Source: Membranipora membranacea (Eukaryota; Bryozoa; Gymnolaemata; Cheilostomatida; Membraniporidae). From it: a stretch of DNA of 64,000 nucleotides. Shown here piece after piece: positions 1 to 8,229 of this stretch. The stretch covers positions 24,239,681 to 24,303,680 of the forward strand of contig OU612071.1 of assembly GCA_914767715.1 (NCBI GenBank), given 5' to 3'. Below the pieces are notes generated by a model. The model had not been told where the DNA came from. It did not search any database and saw only the letters and a list, made by a program, of their open reading frames with translations. Positions within the stretch are counted from its first letter, which is position 1. Every line of letters starts with the position of its first letter. Position numbers and translations under genes: made by a program.

Positions 1-12
1 GTTTATATTAGA

Positions 13-408
13 CTAGCCAAGCAGACTACGAGCTGCGGCTAGCTTCTCTTCGGCTACTACCCTGGCCTGGTCCTCTTCAGCTTCTCGAAGTACAATCTCC
101 GCTCTAGCTTTCTGTATGCTTGCCCTCAGCTCAGCGGCATGTCCCAAGTACACCTGTGCCTCCTCAATGAGTCTCCTTGACAATCTGACGTTTGCCACTT
201 TGCGGTCCGGCAGTAGTTGAGGTTGTCCCACAGAGATCGGTGTTACTTTCGGCAGTGACAATGTGATTTTACGAACCAAAGGTTGATTCTCTTGTACTAC
301 TTGTCTCCTTGGTCGCTCCTCCGAAGTAGGAGCAGATGAGTTGACTTCTCCTTCCTGTTCCGAGCTCTGTGCATCCTCCTCTGTATCGGTGTTCTGCTCC
401 TCTGCCAC
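13..408 (-). CDS. Acidic/coiled-coil C-terminal segment of the retroelement's downstream ORF (frameshifted)
   Basis: This 131-codon frame overlaps the end of the zinc-finger ORF and is very likely its displaced C-terminus. It begins with a Glu/Asp/Ser/Gln-rich stretch and ends with a charged, Ala/Glu/Arg-rich region (about residues 78-131) that looks helical and coiled-coil-like. The same frame stays open upstream of its first Met, back to about position 450, where the zinc-finger frame runs through a five-A tract. The -1 relation between the two frames there suggests a one-base indel or, less likely, recoding. No known domain is recognised. The stop codon lies at 13-15, next to the window edge. 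Confidence 0.55.
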   Translation of the reverse strand: MAEEQNTDTEEDAQSSEQEGEVNSSAPTSEERPRRQVVQENQPLVRKITLSLPKVTPISVGQPQLLPDRKVANVRLSRRLIEEAQVYLGHAAELRASIQKARAEIVLREAEEDQARVVAEEKLAAARSLLG

Positions 409-1784
409 TTCCCTGTCTGTATCTGCATCAGTACTACAAGTGTCCTCTTTTTGGAAGCATGGACAGATCGCTCAGCAGAGGGCTCATCCATGACTTCGCT
501 GTCTGAGTGGTCTGGAGTTGGAGTGGCCGTGCCATAGATAACCACCGGTTTAGGGGCCCTCATGTTCTGCCCGGTGTACGGTTTTGCCCGAGGGGGATCC
601 TTACACTCCATGGGCCACTCCTGTGGCAAAGGTATCTCTTGATGCTCCTTCTTCAGCTTTCGGTACATGGCCCGAGTAACAGTGTAGCATCCCAGTCCCT
701 TTTCTTTACAGGTCTTCTTTGGTTTTCTTCCTTTGACTATTTTGGCTGTCCTGGAGTGATGGTCATACATTTGACCTTGTCCGAGTCGCACTGCCCCACA
801 TCCGCAGATCTCCCGGTAGAAGTGGGCAGCCAAGTGTCTCCGTCTAAGCTGTTCATCATCAAATTCTCTAGAACACCGTGGTGCCGGGCAAGGGTACTTC
901 CCATCTTTGCTGGCTTTATTAGCTAGATCCTTCTTGAGGAGCTCGTAATATGCTTTGCTTCGAGCATCTATGTATGGGTACTTGGGTGATCTAACCGGGA
1001 AATCATGGGGTTGAAGCTTGGCTAGTAGTTCCGCTTCCCTGCATCTCTGCCTCCTATCTGGGTTAGGTCTATCACTGCTGTAGGATCTTCTTGGCTTCCC
1101 TGACCTGTGGCGTGACGTAGAGATTCCTGCTCTGCGGGAACGACTGGCCTCCACCATCTCCTCTTGCTGTTCCGGGGTAAGTTTCCTTATGTCTGGCGCT
1201 GCGAACTGGGCCTGTGCCATTTTCCCTACAACAAGAGAAGGAATTCTGTTTGGGCTAATGACCAGGCAGGGGAGTGAGTGACTGAGAGGCAGTGAAGGGC
1301 CTATCCCAGTCTCAACCTCACCAGAAAAGTCCTCTAGCTCACTTAATAATTCGCCTTTCTCTAAGGACAGATTCAAGAGTGGGCTTTCAGAGAAATTCCC
1401 TTCCTCCAAAAGTCCCTCCTCGTGTATGGTTAAGCTATTTATTTTCATACAATCCTCCATATGCACAACTATCCTCCTTGCATTCACCATAGAGACGGAT
1501 GCTCCCTGATTACTTTGCAAAAGAAGCATATTGGGTTTGGCACTGGCTGCTCCTGTGATTGGACGCTTAATATAAGCTCCGCCTCCATTCACAGGGGCTC
1601 TATAGTTAAGTGTAGCTAACTCCCTACATGCAACCCTGGGGCTAACATCCAATGGGGGCCACTTGTCCTCACTGAGTTGCAAGCAATCTACCAATTTGTT
1701 ACAATCAAAATCTTTTTGCCACACAGGCTTGCTTCGCTGTCGATTTGACGTCCTGGTTTTTGGAGTTTGGGTCTCTAGATCCAT
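297..1784 (-). CDS. Retroelement ORF3: C2H2 zinc-finger protein in the env position
   Basis: A 495-codon frame starts 25 nt after the integrase stop, where an errantivirus would carry env. It has no signal peptide, transmembrane segment or furin-like site, so it is not an envelope protein. A C2H2 finger is visible at Cys299, Cys304, His317 and His321 (C-x4-C-x12-H-x3-H), followed by a Cys/His-containing stretch (CGCG...DHH, about 327-343) and basic, Arg-rich flanks. An internal Met189 (position 1220) in a good context lies just after a strong splice acceptor, so the natural product probably starts there (307 codons) from a spliced RNA. The last 40 or so codons look out of frame; the acidic frame at 13-408 is the better C-terminus. 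Nucleic-acid binding is inferred from the finger only. Confidence 0.7.
   Translation of the reverse strand: MDLETQTPKTRTSNRQRSKPVWQKDFDCNKLVDCLQLSEDKWPPLDVSPRVACRELATLNYRAPVNGGGAYIKRPITGAASAKPNMLLLQSNQGASVSMVNARRIVVHMEDCMKINSLTIHEEGLLEEGNFSESPLLNLSLEKGELLSELEDFSGEVETGIGPSLPLSHSLPCLVISPNRIPSLVVGKMAQAQFAAPDIRKLTPEQQEEMVEASRSRRAGISTSRHRSGKPRRSYSSDRPNPDRRQRCREAELLAKLQPHDFPVRSPKYPYIDARSKAYYELLKKDLANKASKDGKYPCPAPRCSREFDDEQLRRRHLAAHFYREICGCGAVRLGQGQMYDHHSRTAKIVKGRKPKKTCKEKGLGCYTVTRAMYRKLKKEHQEIPLPQEWPMECKDPPRAKPYTGQNMRAPKPVVIYGTATPTPDHSDSEVMDEPSAERSVHASKKRTLVVLMQIQTGKWQRSRTPIQRRMHRARNRKEKSTHLLLLRRSDQGDK
1218..1246 (-). promoter_or_regulatory. Splice acceptor and start codon for retroelement ORF3
   Basis: On the minus strand a pyrimidine-rich run (TTCCTTCTCTTGTTGTAG) ends in AG at 1226-1227, five bases before ATG at 1218-1220 in the favourable context AAAATGG. 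This is the layout expected for a subgenomic spliced mRNA, as used for env in retroviruses and errantiviruses. No convincing donor was identified in the short leader. Confidence 0.55.
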
Positions 1785-1808
1785 TGATAGGTCGCCTTCA
1801 TCATAACC

Positions 1809-2663
1809 TCATTCGTCTCCTCGCTGTAAGTCCATGACCTCTCCCTCAGATTCGTTGATCATTCCTCCTACATTTTCAGGTGCCTGTACTGTTTCTGGTG
1901 ATATGTTCTCCAGCGGTTGATCCAAAGCCTGCGCCACTGGAGGAGGCCGTGCTCGGTGGTCTCCAACTGTCTCACCAGCCTCCTCCAGCAGATTTGTATG
2001 ACAGTTGGGTGACTTTCCAACCTGGCCCCTCCGAAGTGGTCGTCGGGGTGATTCCCCCTCTTGCGGCGCCTTGCCTGATGGGTGTTGACTCGGCTTGAAG
2101 GGTTTAAGCCTCCTTTCATTCTGAACTGTCTCTCCCCCATTCCTTCCCAACCGATATGTATGGTTGTCTTTTACTTCCAAGACGTACGGCCCAACAAACT
2201 TCCTCCTCAGTTTGTGTTTTTCACCTCTCCTTCGTTGGAAATTTACCAACCAAACTCGTTGGCCAACTTTATACAGCGGTGGCACATTTTGGTCTTCTAG
2301 TCTCAACTTGTCTTGTCTGTCCCTCACCCAGGCATGTGCCTCTTGAAGCCTCCCTAATTCCTGTGTTGCATACCCGGTACGGGTGAAGGCTACTGGCGCA
2401 GTAGCACCCATCACAGCAGCATCAGGGACTCTGGTTTCTCTGCTAAACATTAGAAAATTTGGTGTCTCTTCTGTAGAGCTATGCGGTGTGGCTCTAAGTG
2501 CCGCCATGATGGAGGGTAGCACAAGATCCCAGTCTGTTTGGGAACCATCTATCAGTCGAGCACGAAGGGAATCCCCTATGGTCCTATTGTTCCCCTCAAC
2601 CCGTCCGTTCCCCTGAGGGTGGTAGGGAGTAGTGTGTGTTTTGCAACACCCCAAAGCCCACAT
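1809..2663 (-). CDS. Integrase C-terminal part (frameshifted from pol)
   Basis: This frame continues the integrase core after a one-base shift from the main pol frame. It carries the conserved region holding the third catalytic acid (GRVEGNNRT, about residues 20-28), then the alpha-helical end of the core, and a GPY/F module (FVGPYVLEV, about residues 140-148). The tail is Pro/Arg-rich. It overlaps pol by 88 nt at 2576-2663. The join lies at a four-A run near 2632-2640, so a one-base deletion is the simplest explanation. As read, the third catalytic residue is separated from the first two, which would abolish integration. The nominal start Met is an artefact of the shift. Confidence 0.9.
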   Translation of the reverse strand: MWALGCCKTHTTPYHPQGNGRVEGNNRTIGDSLRARLIDGSQTDWDLVLPSIMAALRATPHSSTEETPNFLMFSRETRVPDAAVMGATAPVAFTRTGYATQELGRLQEAHAWVRDRQDKLRLEDQNVPPLYKVGQRVWLVNFQRRRGEKHKLRRKFVGPYVLEVKDNHTYRLGRNGGETVQNERRLKPFKPSQHPSGKAPQEGESPRRPLRRGQVGKSPNCHTNLLEEAGETVGDHRARPPPVAQALDQPLENISPETVQAPENVGGMINESEGEVMDLQRGDE

Positions 2664-5341
2664 AGCTCAGCTAGAAGCTCCGACTCGAATTGGCTGCCTT
2701 GATCACTATGCAATTGTTCTGGAACACCAAACTGTGAGAAAACTTGGTCATAAAGTGCTCTCGCGACTGTTGCCGCGGTCGCGTCCACTATGGGCAGGGC
2801 CTCGGTCCACCTGGTGAAGTGATCACTGAGCACAAGGATCCAGTTGTTTCCCCTATCTGTTTCTGGCATTGGTCCCACTAGGTCCACTGCAACCCATTGC
2901 CAAGGGCGGCAAGCATCCAATCGCCGTTTTCCAGTAGCTCCAGGCAGTCTCCCATATTTTGCTGCTTGGCATACTTCACATGTTTTTATAGTTCTGCGGA
3001 TCTCTGCAGCCATGCCCGGCCAGTACCATTCCTTTCTGATCTGTTGGTAGGTACGCTCCGCCCCAGCATGGGTGGTAACATGTTTCCTCCAAATGACTTC
3101 CTGTCTCCAACCTTGTGGAGAAATGGCAGGGCAAATACTTCTTCCCTGTAGAGTCATCCTTAAACGCATGACCCCAGCTGGGTCTATCCACAATTCCTCC
3201 CATATAGCAGCGAATCTGCGCAGCTCCTCATTTGCTGTTTGAATTTCCATTTCTCTTAGTGGGGTACCAGCTCGGAGGGCCATGTACACCACCCCTGTAG
3301 GTCCAGGGTCACCACTCTGTGCTTTCCCTACCTCTATAGTACCTTGAGCCGGCTGTAGTACACGTACTGTGGTCACACATCCTTTTTCAATGCCCCATGT
3401 TCCAGTCTTTCTCTTTTCCCATTCAGTAGCCACTTCTTCCCATGAAACACCCTGGTTTTTAGTGGTCAGCCTTTCACACTGCCGACAATCCTCGGGACAT
3501 CCACGTCTACCCATCCCATCAGCATTACCATGTTTTGGCCCAGGCCGGTACTGTAGTTCAAAGGAAAACTCAGCTATCTGTTCGAACCAACGGGCAACTT
3601 GGCAAGTTGGCTCTGTTCTGCGACACAACCAAAGCAGGGAAGCATGGTCAGTCCTGATGACAAAGGGGCGACCATATAGATATGGTCGGAAATGTTTAAC
3701 TCCCCTCACCACTGCCAATAGTTCCCGTCGTGTTGCACAGTGGTTTTTCTCCGGTGGGGCAAGTGTCTTGCTGTAGTAAGCGACCACCCGCTCTTCGCCG
3801 TTTTCTCTCTGAGAGAGAACTGCTCCTAGTCCAACATTGCTGGCATCTGTATCTAAGATAAACTCCAGACTTGGATCTGGGTATCGCAGAACAGGTGCCG
3901 ATACTAGTCGCCGCTTCAACTCCTTAAAGCTATCTTCTTCATCCTTCTCCCAGCTCCATAGGGTTCCTTTACCAGTGAGTCGGTGTAGTGGTTTAGCCAC
4001 TGTTGCAAAGTCTGGCATATATTGTCTATAATACCCAGCTAGTCCTAGAAAAGCACGCAAGTCCGTTGCTCCTTTTGGGGATGGCCATTTGATTACTGCC
4101 TCAATCTTTCCTGGATCTGTAGCTATTCCTTCTGCCGACACCCGGTGGCCTAAATATTCCACTTCTTTCTGGAATAAATAACACTTCCCTGGTTTTAGCT
4201 TCAATCCTGCACTCCGTAGCCGATCCAGCACCTCGGCTAATCTTTGTTTGTGTGTCTGAAAGTCCGGTGCCATAACAATGATGTCATCCAGGTAGAGGAG
4301 TAGGGTTTTCCAGTGTAGGCCTCTCAGTACCTGTTCCATGAGACGTTGGAAGGTAGCAGGTGCTGAAGTCAGGCCGAATGGTAAAACCTTCCATCTCCAA
4401 AGCCCTCCTCGCGTGACAAAGGCTGCTTTATCTCTTGCATCAGCACTAAGTGGAACTTGCCAGTATCCTGATAGGAGGTCCAGAGTACTGAAATAGCTGC
4501 TGCCAGCTAGGGCCTCGAGACTCTCGTCAATCCTAGGGAGAGGATATGCATCCTGGACTGTGACAGCATTTAGCCGCCTGTAATCCACACAGAATCTCCA
4601 TGTGCCGTCCTTTTTCCTCACAAGGACTACCAGGGAACTCCATGCTCCTGTCCCAGGCTCGATCACCCCCTGTTTCAACAACTTATCTACCTGTGCCTCT
4701 ACTTCCGCTTCGCGCTCAGCCCCCAAACGACGTGCCGGCTGTCGGATTGGGCGAGTTCCCGCTTCTAGTGGAATATCATGTTGGATTAGGTCAGTTTGTC
4801 CTGTGTCTCCTTCGCCTCTACTGAATACATCCTGGTATTTGGTTAATAATTCCCTTATCTGCTCCTGTTGTTCCTCCTTGTTGCAAGTGTCTTTGGTTTG
4901 TTCTAATAACCCCGTAAGATGGGCTGGCCATTCCCCAGTATGAGCTCCAACCTGTGGTTCCTTGGGCTGGTCATCTAGTACTGCAGGCCAGCCAGGCAGG
5001 ATATCCTCGTCTTTTACGGGGGTAAACTTTCCAATAACTTGTCCATTAAGAGGGAGACTTCCGTTGTCAAAAACTCTGACCCATACAGTTCCTTGTTCGA
5101 GTGTTGTCAGGGTAGCAGCCATAACTCCCTCTCCAAGGAGGCCTTCTATCACCCCAGTGATCGGAAGGTCAGTCCTGCTTTCGACCTGTACTCTTAACAC
5201 TCTCTCTCTCCTACTGGCCCTCTTGTCACAGTCTCCGCCACACGTACTGCTTGTATAGCCTCCTCTCAGTTTGCAATTGGTAAGGCAACTCATGCTCGCC
5301 GGCAAAGAGTACGGCATCCTTGAAGGATAAGGTACACCCAT
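2576..5341 (-). CDS. pol: Pol: reverse transcriptase, RNase H and integrase N-terminal half
   Basis: A 921-codon frame. Reverse transcriptase spans about residues 215-400, with the catalytic YLDD at 350-353 and an upstream STLDLLSGYWQ block at 285-295. RNase H follows, with the first catalytic Asp in LDTDAS near 495-501. The integrase zinc-binding motif is H754, H758, C788, C791. The first two integrase catalytic acids are Asp820 (VAVDLVGP) and Asp880 (HSDQGSQF). The frame then runs out of register about 20 residues before the third acid. Pol is in the same frame as gag and +1 relative to protease, so entry from protease needs another shift or an indel near 5226-5260. The annotated Met is unlikely to be a true start; the enzyme would be made as a polyprotein. 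Confidence 0.96.
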   Translation of the reverse strand: MGVPYPSRMPYSLPASMSCLTNCKLRGGYTSSTCGGDCDKRASRRERVLRVQVESRTDLPITGVIEGLLGEGVMAATLTTLEQGTVWVRVFDNGSLPLNGQVIGKFTPVKDEDILPGWPAVLDDQPKEPQVGAHTGEWPAHLTGLLEQTKDTCNKEEQQEQIRELLTKYQDVFSRGEGDTGQTDLIQHDIPLEAGTRPIRQPARRLGAEREAEVEAQVDKLLKQGVIEPGTGAWSSLVVLVRKKDGTWRFCVDYRRLNAVTVQDAYPLPRIDESLEALAGSSYFSTLDLLSGYWQVPLSADARDKAAFVTRGGLWRWKVLPFGLTSAPATFQRLMEQVLRGLHWKTLLLYLDDIIVMAPDFQTHKQRLAEVLDRLRSAGLKLKPGKCYLFQKEVEYLGHRVSAEGIATDPGKIEAVIKWPSPKGATDLRAFLGLAGYYRQYMPDFATVAKPLHRLTGKGTLWSWEKDEEDSFKELKRRLVSAPVLRYPDPSLEFILDTDASNVGLGAVLSQRENGEERVVAYYSKTLAPPEKNHCATRRELLAVVRGVKHFRPYLYGRPFVIRTDHASLLWLCRRTEPTCQVARWFEQIAEFSFELQYRPGPKHGNADGMGRRGCPEDCRQCERLTTKNQGVSWEEVATEWEKRKTGTWGIEKGCVTTVRVLQPAQGTIEVGKAQSGDPGPTGVVYMALRAGTPLREMEIQTANEELRRFAAIWEELWIDPAGVMRLRMTLQGRSICPAISPQGWRQEVIWRKHVTTHAGAERTYQQIRKEWYWPGMAAEIRRTIKTCEVCQAAKYGRLPGATGKRRLDACRPWQWVAVDLVGPMPETDRGNNWILVLSDHFTRWTEALPIVDATAATVARALYDQVFSQFGVPEQLHSDQGSQFESELLAELCGLWGVAKHTLLPTTLRGTDGLRGTIGP

Positions 5342-5942
5342 GTTGCACTAGGAAAGGCATTCCTAGTATTGCCTCATCCTTAATATGAGCCACAAGGAAT
5401 CGTTCCTCCCACACCAGTGACTTAATGCGACAACTAAGTTTTATGGTTCCAAAGAAGCGAAGGGGTCTTCCATCAGCCACCATTCCTTGTATTCTGTCAG
5501 CAGGCTCCAAATTTCCTTTAACCTTTTCTGATAATTTATCGTAAGTGCTCTTGGATAGTAGGTTGGTTGTACAACCCGTATCCAGAAGGAACCGAGTTGT
5601 CTCACCAGCTACCTTTCCGGCTAGGAAGTAGCTTTCCTGATGAGGCCGAGCTACTCGCCTCATCTGGCTCCTATTCGTTGGTTTACATCGTGCTAACCCA
5701 GCCCTGACTTGAGCTTCATCTGTAGATTCCGCTCCCAGTTCCTCGTCAATATCCTCAGTAGACAATACCTCAAATCTATTTGGAGTGAGCAAACTCTGAT
5801 TCTTATGTATAAGCCCCTTCAGATTGGGCCCGCGGCGACAGGGGGTTACTGGCGCGGACCATTGTCGTTTCCCGCCTTTGTTTTCCAGGGGTTTGTTGGG
5901 CAATCCCTTCTTCTGTGCCCTTCCTCTCCACAACCCCAGCAC
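5226..5942 (-). CDS. Retroelement protease (aspartic)
   Basis: This 238-codon frame lies -1 relative to gag and overlaps it by 97 nt. The catalytic triad DTG is at residues 121-123 inside FLLDTGCTTNLLS, and a hydrophobic ILGMPFL segment near 193 matches the second half of retropepsins. Such proteases cut the gag-pol polyprotein inside the virus-like particle. The N-terminal 30-odd codons overlap the zinc knuckle of gag and would not be used: translation should enter by -1 frameshifting at 5867-5873. The frame ends at 5226 within Arg-rich sequence, and pol continues in a +1 frame, which suggests either an indel or a second recoding event. Confidence 0.9.
   Translation of the reverse strand: MLGLWRGRAQKKGLPNKPLENKGGKRQWSAPVTPCRRGPNLKGLIHKNQSLLTPNRFEVLSTEDIDEELGAESTDEAQVRAGLARCKPTNRSQMRRVARPHQESYFLAGKVAGETTRFLLDTGCTTNLLSKSTYDKLSEKVKGNLEPADRIQGMVADGRPLRFFGTIKLSCRIKSLVWEERFLVAHIKDEAILGMPFLVQHGCTLSFKDAVLFAGEHELPYQLQTERRLYKQYVWRRL
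5814..5873 (-). promoter_or_regulatory. -1 ribosomal frameshift signal: GGGAAAC heptamer plus predicted pseudoknot
   Basis: In the gag frame the minus strand reads G GGA AAC at 5867-5873, a canonical X XXY YYZ slippery heptamer 18 nt before the gag stop (5846-5848). A 6-nt spacer (5861-5866) is followed by an 8-bp stem, 5853-5860 with 5827-5834 (seven Watson-Crick pairs and one G-U). In the 18-nt loop, CCCCT (5840-5844) can pair with AGGGG at 5814-5818, giving an H-type pseudoknot. The -1 frame after the heptamer is exactly the protease frame. Pairings were derived by hand; function is inferred. Confidence 0.85.
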
Positions 5943-6730
5943 TGGGCATTTTTCCTCTCTCCACGAATGTTCTCTTTGTGATCTCTTGATGGCCCTGGCA
6001 GCCCTTGCTTCATTCCCGCCACTTCTGTTGTCAGATCCTGTACCGCTTTAAGTAGCGAAGCCATCACCTGTTCCGGACCCGGGGTCCAAACTCGTTGGGT
6101 GACGGATCGTTGGGGTGCCAATTCCTGCTCTCTTTCCTCTATGTCTTCCACCTGTCTTCCTTTCACTACAGTTCCTGATCTCTTTGTAACCTGAAGATAC
6201 TCATTCCCTGCTCGAATCATCTCATCCAGAGTCCCAGGTTGCCGCGCAAGCAAATGTCCCTGTAACCCTGGGTTGGCTAGGCCGAGCTGGAAACGCTCCA
6301 TCGTCAATCTCTGGCGAGGAACATCAGGAGTATCTGCATAGGCTACCCCCACAAGGCGCTCCACTTCCGCACCATAGTCCGCTAAGGACTGTCCTGTTTG
6401 CAGACGCAAGCTGCCAAGGCGGGCCTCTGCTTCCGTTTGTGTCAGGCCATAGTGCAACCGCAAGCTGCCAGCTATGGCCGCCCATGTACCGTGTAGGCCA
6501 CATATCCGGGCTGGCCCAGTTAGCCCTTCCCTGGCTTTCAGAACGGATGTGGCTCCATCCCATTCCTGATTTTCAATTAGCTGTTCTAATTGCTCAATGA
6601 ACATCTCTACATCTCCTTTTCCATCATAAACGGGGACTTTGAAACGCAAGCGAGGTGGCGCTGCGTCCTGTCCAGCTTGATCCGCAACTGCTTGGCGGAT
6701 CAATGCATTGAGATTTCTTATAAAACTCAT
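5846..6730 (-). CDS. gag: Gag with CCHC zinc knuckle
   Basis: A 294-codon protein starts at ATG 6730, 55 nt beyond the primer-binding site. It has a Ty3/gypsy capsid-type helical region (about residues 35-180, with a conserved block around RFQLGLANP). A single nucleic-acid-binding zinc knuckle C-x2-C-x4-H-x4-C lies at residues 264-277 (CWGCGEEGHRRRDC). Gag assembles the particle and binds the genomic RNA. The stop at 5846-5848 can be bypassed by the frameshift signal that begins 25 nt upstream of it. No internal stop or missing zinc ligand is seen, so gag itself looks intact. Confidence 0.95.
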   Translation of the reverse strand: MSFIRNLNALIRQAVADQAGQDAAPPRLRFKVPVYDGKGDVEMFIEQLEQLIENQEWDGATSVLKAREGLTGPARICGLHGTWAAIAGSLRLHYGLTQTEAEARLGSLRLQTGQSLADYGAEVERLVGVAYADTPDVPRQRLTMERFQLGLANPGLQGHLLARQPGTLDEMIRAGNEYLQVTKRSGTVVKGRQVEDIEEREQELAPQRSVTQRVWTPGPEQVMASLLKAVQDLTTEVAGMKQGLPGPSRDHKENIRGERKNAQCWGCGEEGHRRRDCPTNPWKTKAGNDNGPRQ

Positions 6731-6785
6731 CCATCCTGTCCTTCAGTAAGTGCGTGGACCTTCTCGGGTGTGAAAAGTGCTGATT

Positions 6786-6803
6786 ATCCCACTGCTGCCA
6801 CCA
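6786..6803 (-). other. Primer-binding site complementary to a tRNA-Leu 3' end
   Basis: The minus strand reads TGGTGGCAGCAGTGGGAT directly inside the LTR end. Its complement ends in TGCTGCCA-CCA, which fits the acceptor stem of a cytosolic tRNA-Leu with about one difference from the common animal form. The TGG start next to an LTR ending in CA (one extra base between) is the expected layout for priming minus-strand DNA. Confidence 0.75.
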
Positions 6804-6804
6804 A

Positions 6805-7092
6805 TGTGATCAGTTTCCGTTTTAAAAACAAGAAATCCTGTTCTCCGGCGAAAACGGGATTCCGTATTCCCGAAACTGAAGTTTCCGTATATCAAGGGTT
6901 CCGCTTTCCGCAGGATCCGTTTCCGTATTCCGTTATACGGAAATTCTTATTCCTTATTCCTGATTCCTTGATCCTGATTCCTTATACCTTATTGTTTCTT
7001 ACAATACATTTATTATCAGTGCCCTTTTGTTTTGATGGATCATTTCTTTTATTGCTTGCATACGATGATACACTTCTAATCACTAGCTGACA
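6805..7092 (-). repeat. Putative 5' LTR of the Ty3/gypsy element
   Basis: The inner edge is set by the primer site: the LTR ends ...GATCACA on the minus strand. The outer edge is placed at TGTCAGCTAG (position 7092), giving TG...CA ends and 288 bp. It contains imperfect short repeats of attcc-type pyrimidine blocks (6900-6990) and a TATAAGG at 6980-6986 on the minus strand. The outer edge is a judgement, since the partner LTR lies outside the window. Confidence 0.5.
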
Positions 7093-8156
7093 ATAATAAT
7101 AACTGCTCACTAAGAGCGCACATCAAGTGGGCGTGACTAAATAATATGCACGTGACTAACATTCACACTAAGTTATGACGTAATGCACAGATACAAACTA
7201 TACAGTGAAGTTTATTTTGGCTACACAGCTCACATGCCATCGAGAGGCAGTATAAACTCTGCCATCTTGTTAGACATAAAAAATAATAATGATGACATCA
7301 TATTACAGGACATTGAGGCTGATGGAAATAGACAATATAAAACTGATGGAGGATATTTTTGGGATTTCAGTCAAGATTTTAAATTTGTACGGCACAAATA
7401 TAGGGATAATAGAGGGGAGGATTTGCCAATTACTGGTAAAAACGGCTTGTTTGTCTTGTTTCATGATGTAGAACTATGTTTTTCAACAATCTAGATATGG
7501 TCGGTTACATATTTGAGGGGGAAGAATATTCAATTGAGCTTGTGGAGCATGGAGGCAGTAAAAAAAGTGAAGGATACAGCGACTCCCATCTCTCATTTCT
7601 GGCATGTTCAATAACCTGAAATATCCGATCACAACCCCATCTTCCCATAAGCTTGTGTCAACTCTACTCCTCTCTTACCTCCTGATCGCCAACATAACAT
7701 CAGCTTGTTGTTGCTGAGGCCGTCGTTTCAATATAAAAAGAGGAGCATGCTTGATGTAAATTGCTTAACAGCCACACTCGCCTGTCGTAAAACATTTGTC
7801 GTGATTGTAGGTAACATATAGGCCTACTTTACATTACCATGCGAGAGACAGGAAGAGCAAACTTGATTCTTCTGAAATTATAGCTATATTATGTTCATCA
7901 TATGAAAAGCAGTTGACAGTAACACTCGTGCTTTCGGTCTATCAGAAACGCTTAAGTAGCTGAACTTTCAGCCTGAGAAATTGCAATCTCTCAGATTTTG
8001 AACCAATTTTGTAACACTTGTGGTAGAGAAATCCCTAATATACCGGTCGAAAATTCGTTGAAGCATGAGGATAAATACTTCGAACAACAGCTAGCAACCA
8101 ATGGAGGGGAATACACCCAAACAGTATACATAAAAATTTGTTTAAAATTAAGCTTC
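7093..8156. other. Unassigned flank of the retroelement with one weak ORF
   Basis: This AT-rich stretch has no recognisable domain. A plus-strand ATG ORF at 7183-7494 (103 codons) is longer than expected by chance for this composition but resembles nothing I know. It has no splice-site or promoter support and may be an old coding scrap. The first bases after 7092 would carry the target-site duplication. Confidence 0.3.
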
Positions 8157-8229
8157 CGCCCGAACAGGGACTCGAACCCTGGACCCTCAGATTAAAAGTC
8201 TGATGCTCTACCGACTGAGCTATCCGGGC
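8157..8229 (-). tRNA. tRNA-Lys (anticodon UUU)
   Basis: All four stems pair: acceptor GCCCGGA with TTCGGGC (one G-U), D-stem GCTC with GAGC, anticodon stem TCAGA with TCTGA around CTTTTAA (anticodon TTT), and T-stem CAGGG with CCCTG. There is no intron. The internal promoter boxes are intact (TAGCTCAGTCGG and GGTTCGAGTCC), and a TTTT pol III terminator follows about 10 nt downstream. It closely matches the common animal tRNA-Lys(UUU) and appears functional. Confidence 0.97.

Larger units (their letters stand above)
1..7092 (-). mobile_element. Ty3/gypsy LTR retrotransposon, 3' LTR outside the window
   Basis: Read on the minus strand, the order is a TG...CA-bounded putative 5' LTR, an 18-nt primer-binding site, gag, protease, reverse transcriptase, RNase H, integrase and an extra downstream ORF. 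RT and RNase H before integrase is the Ty3/gypsy (Metaviridae) order. The integrase C-terminus has a GPY/F-type module and no obvious chromodomain. Long reading frames survive with few breaks, so the insertion looks fairly young. It cannot be autonomous as read, because integrase is split by a frameshift before its catalytic Glu. The window starts just after the last ORF stop, so the polypurine tract, 3' LTR and target duplication cannot be examined. Confidence 0.96.

Noticed and set aside
297-1784. env gene of an errantivirus
   Set aside because: There is no signal peptide, fusion peptide, cleavage site or transmembrane anchor; a zinc finger is present instead.
507-5258. Plus-strand ORFs over the retroelement
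   Set aside because: They are antisense shadows of gag-pol and ORF3 without domains of their own.
7009-7014. AATAAA poly(A) signal in the LTR
   Set aside because: It lies upstream of the TATA-like box in the element's direction, which does not fit an R region; probably chance in AT-rich DNA.
6590-7090. Plus-strand 166-codon ORF across the gag start and LTR
   Set aside because: It runs antisense to gag and into LTR sequence with attcc-type repeats; no domain.
7998-8195. Plus-strand ORF ending in RPNRDSNPGPSD
   Set aside because: It overlaps the tRNA-Lys gene in antisense, and its end is the T-arm read as protein.
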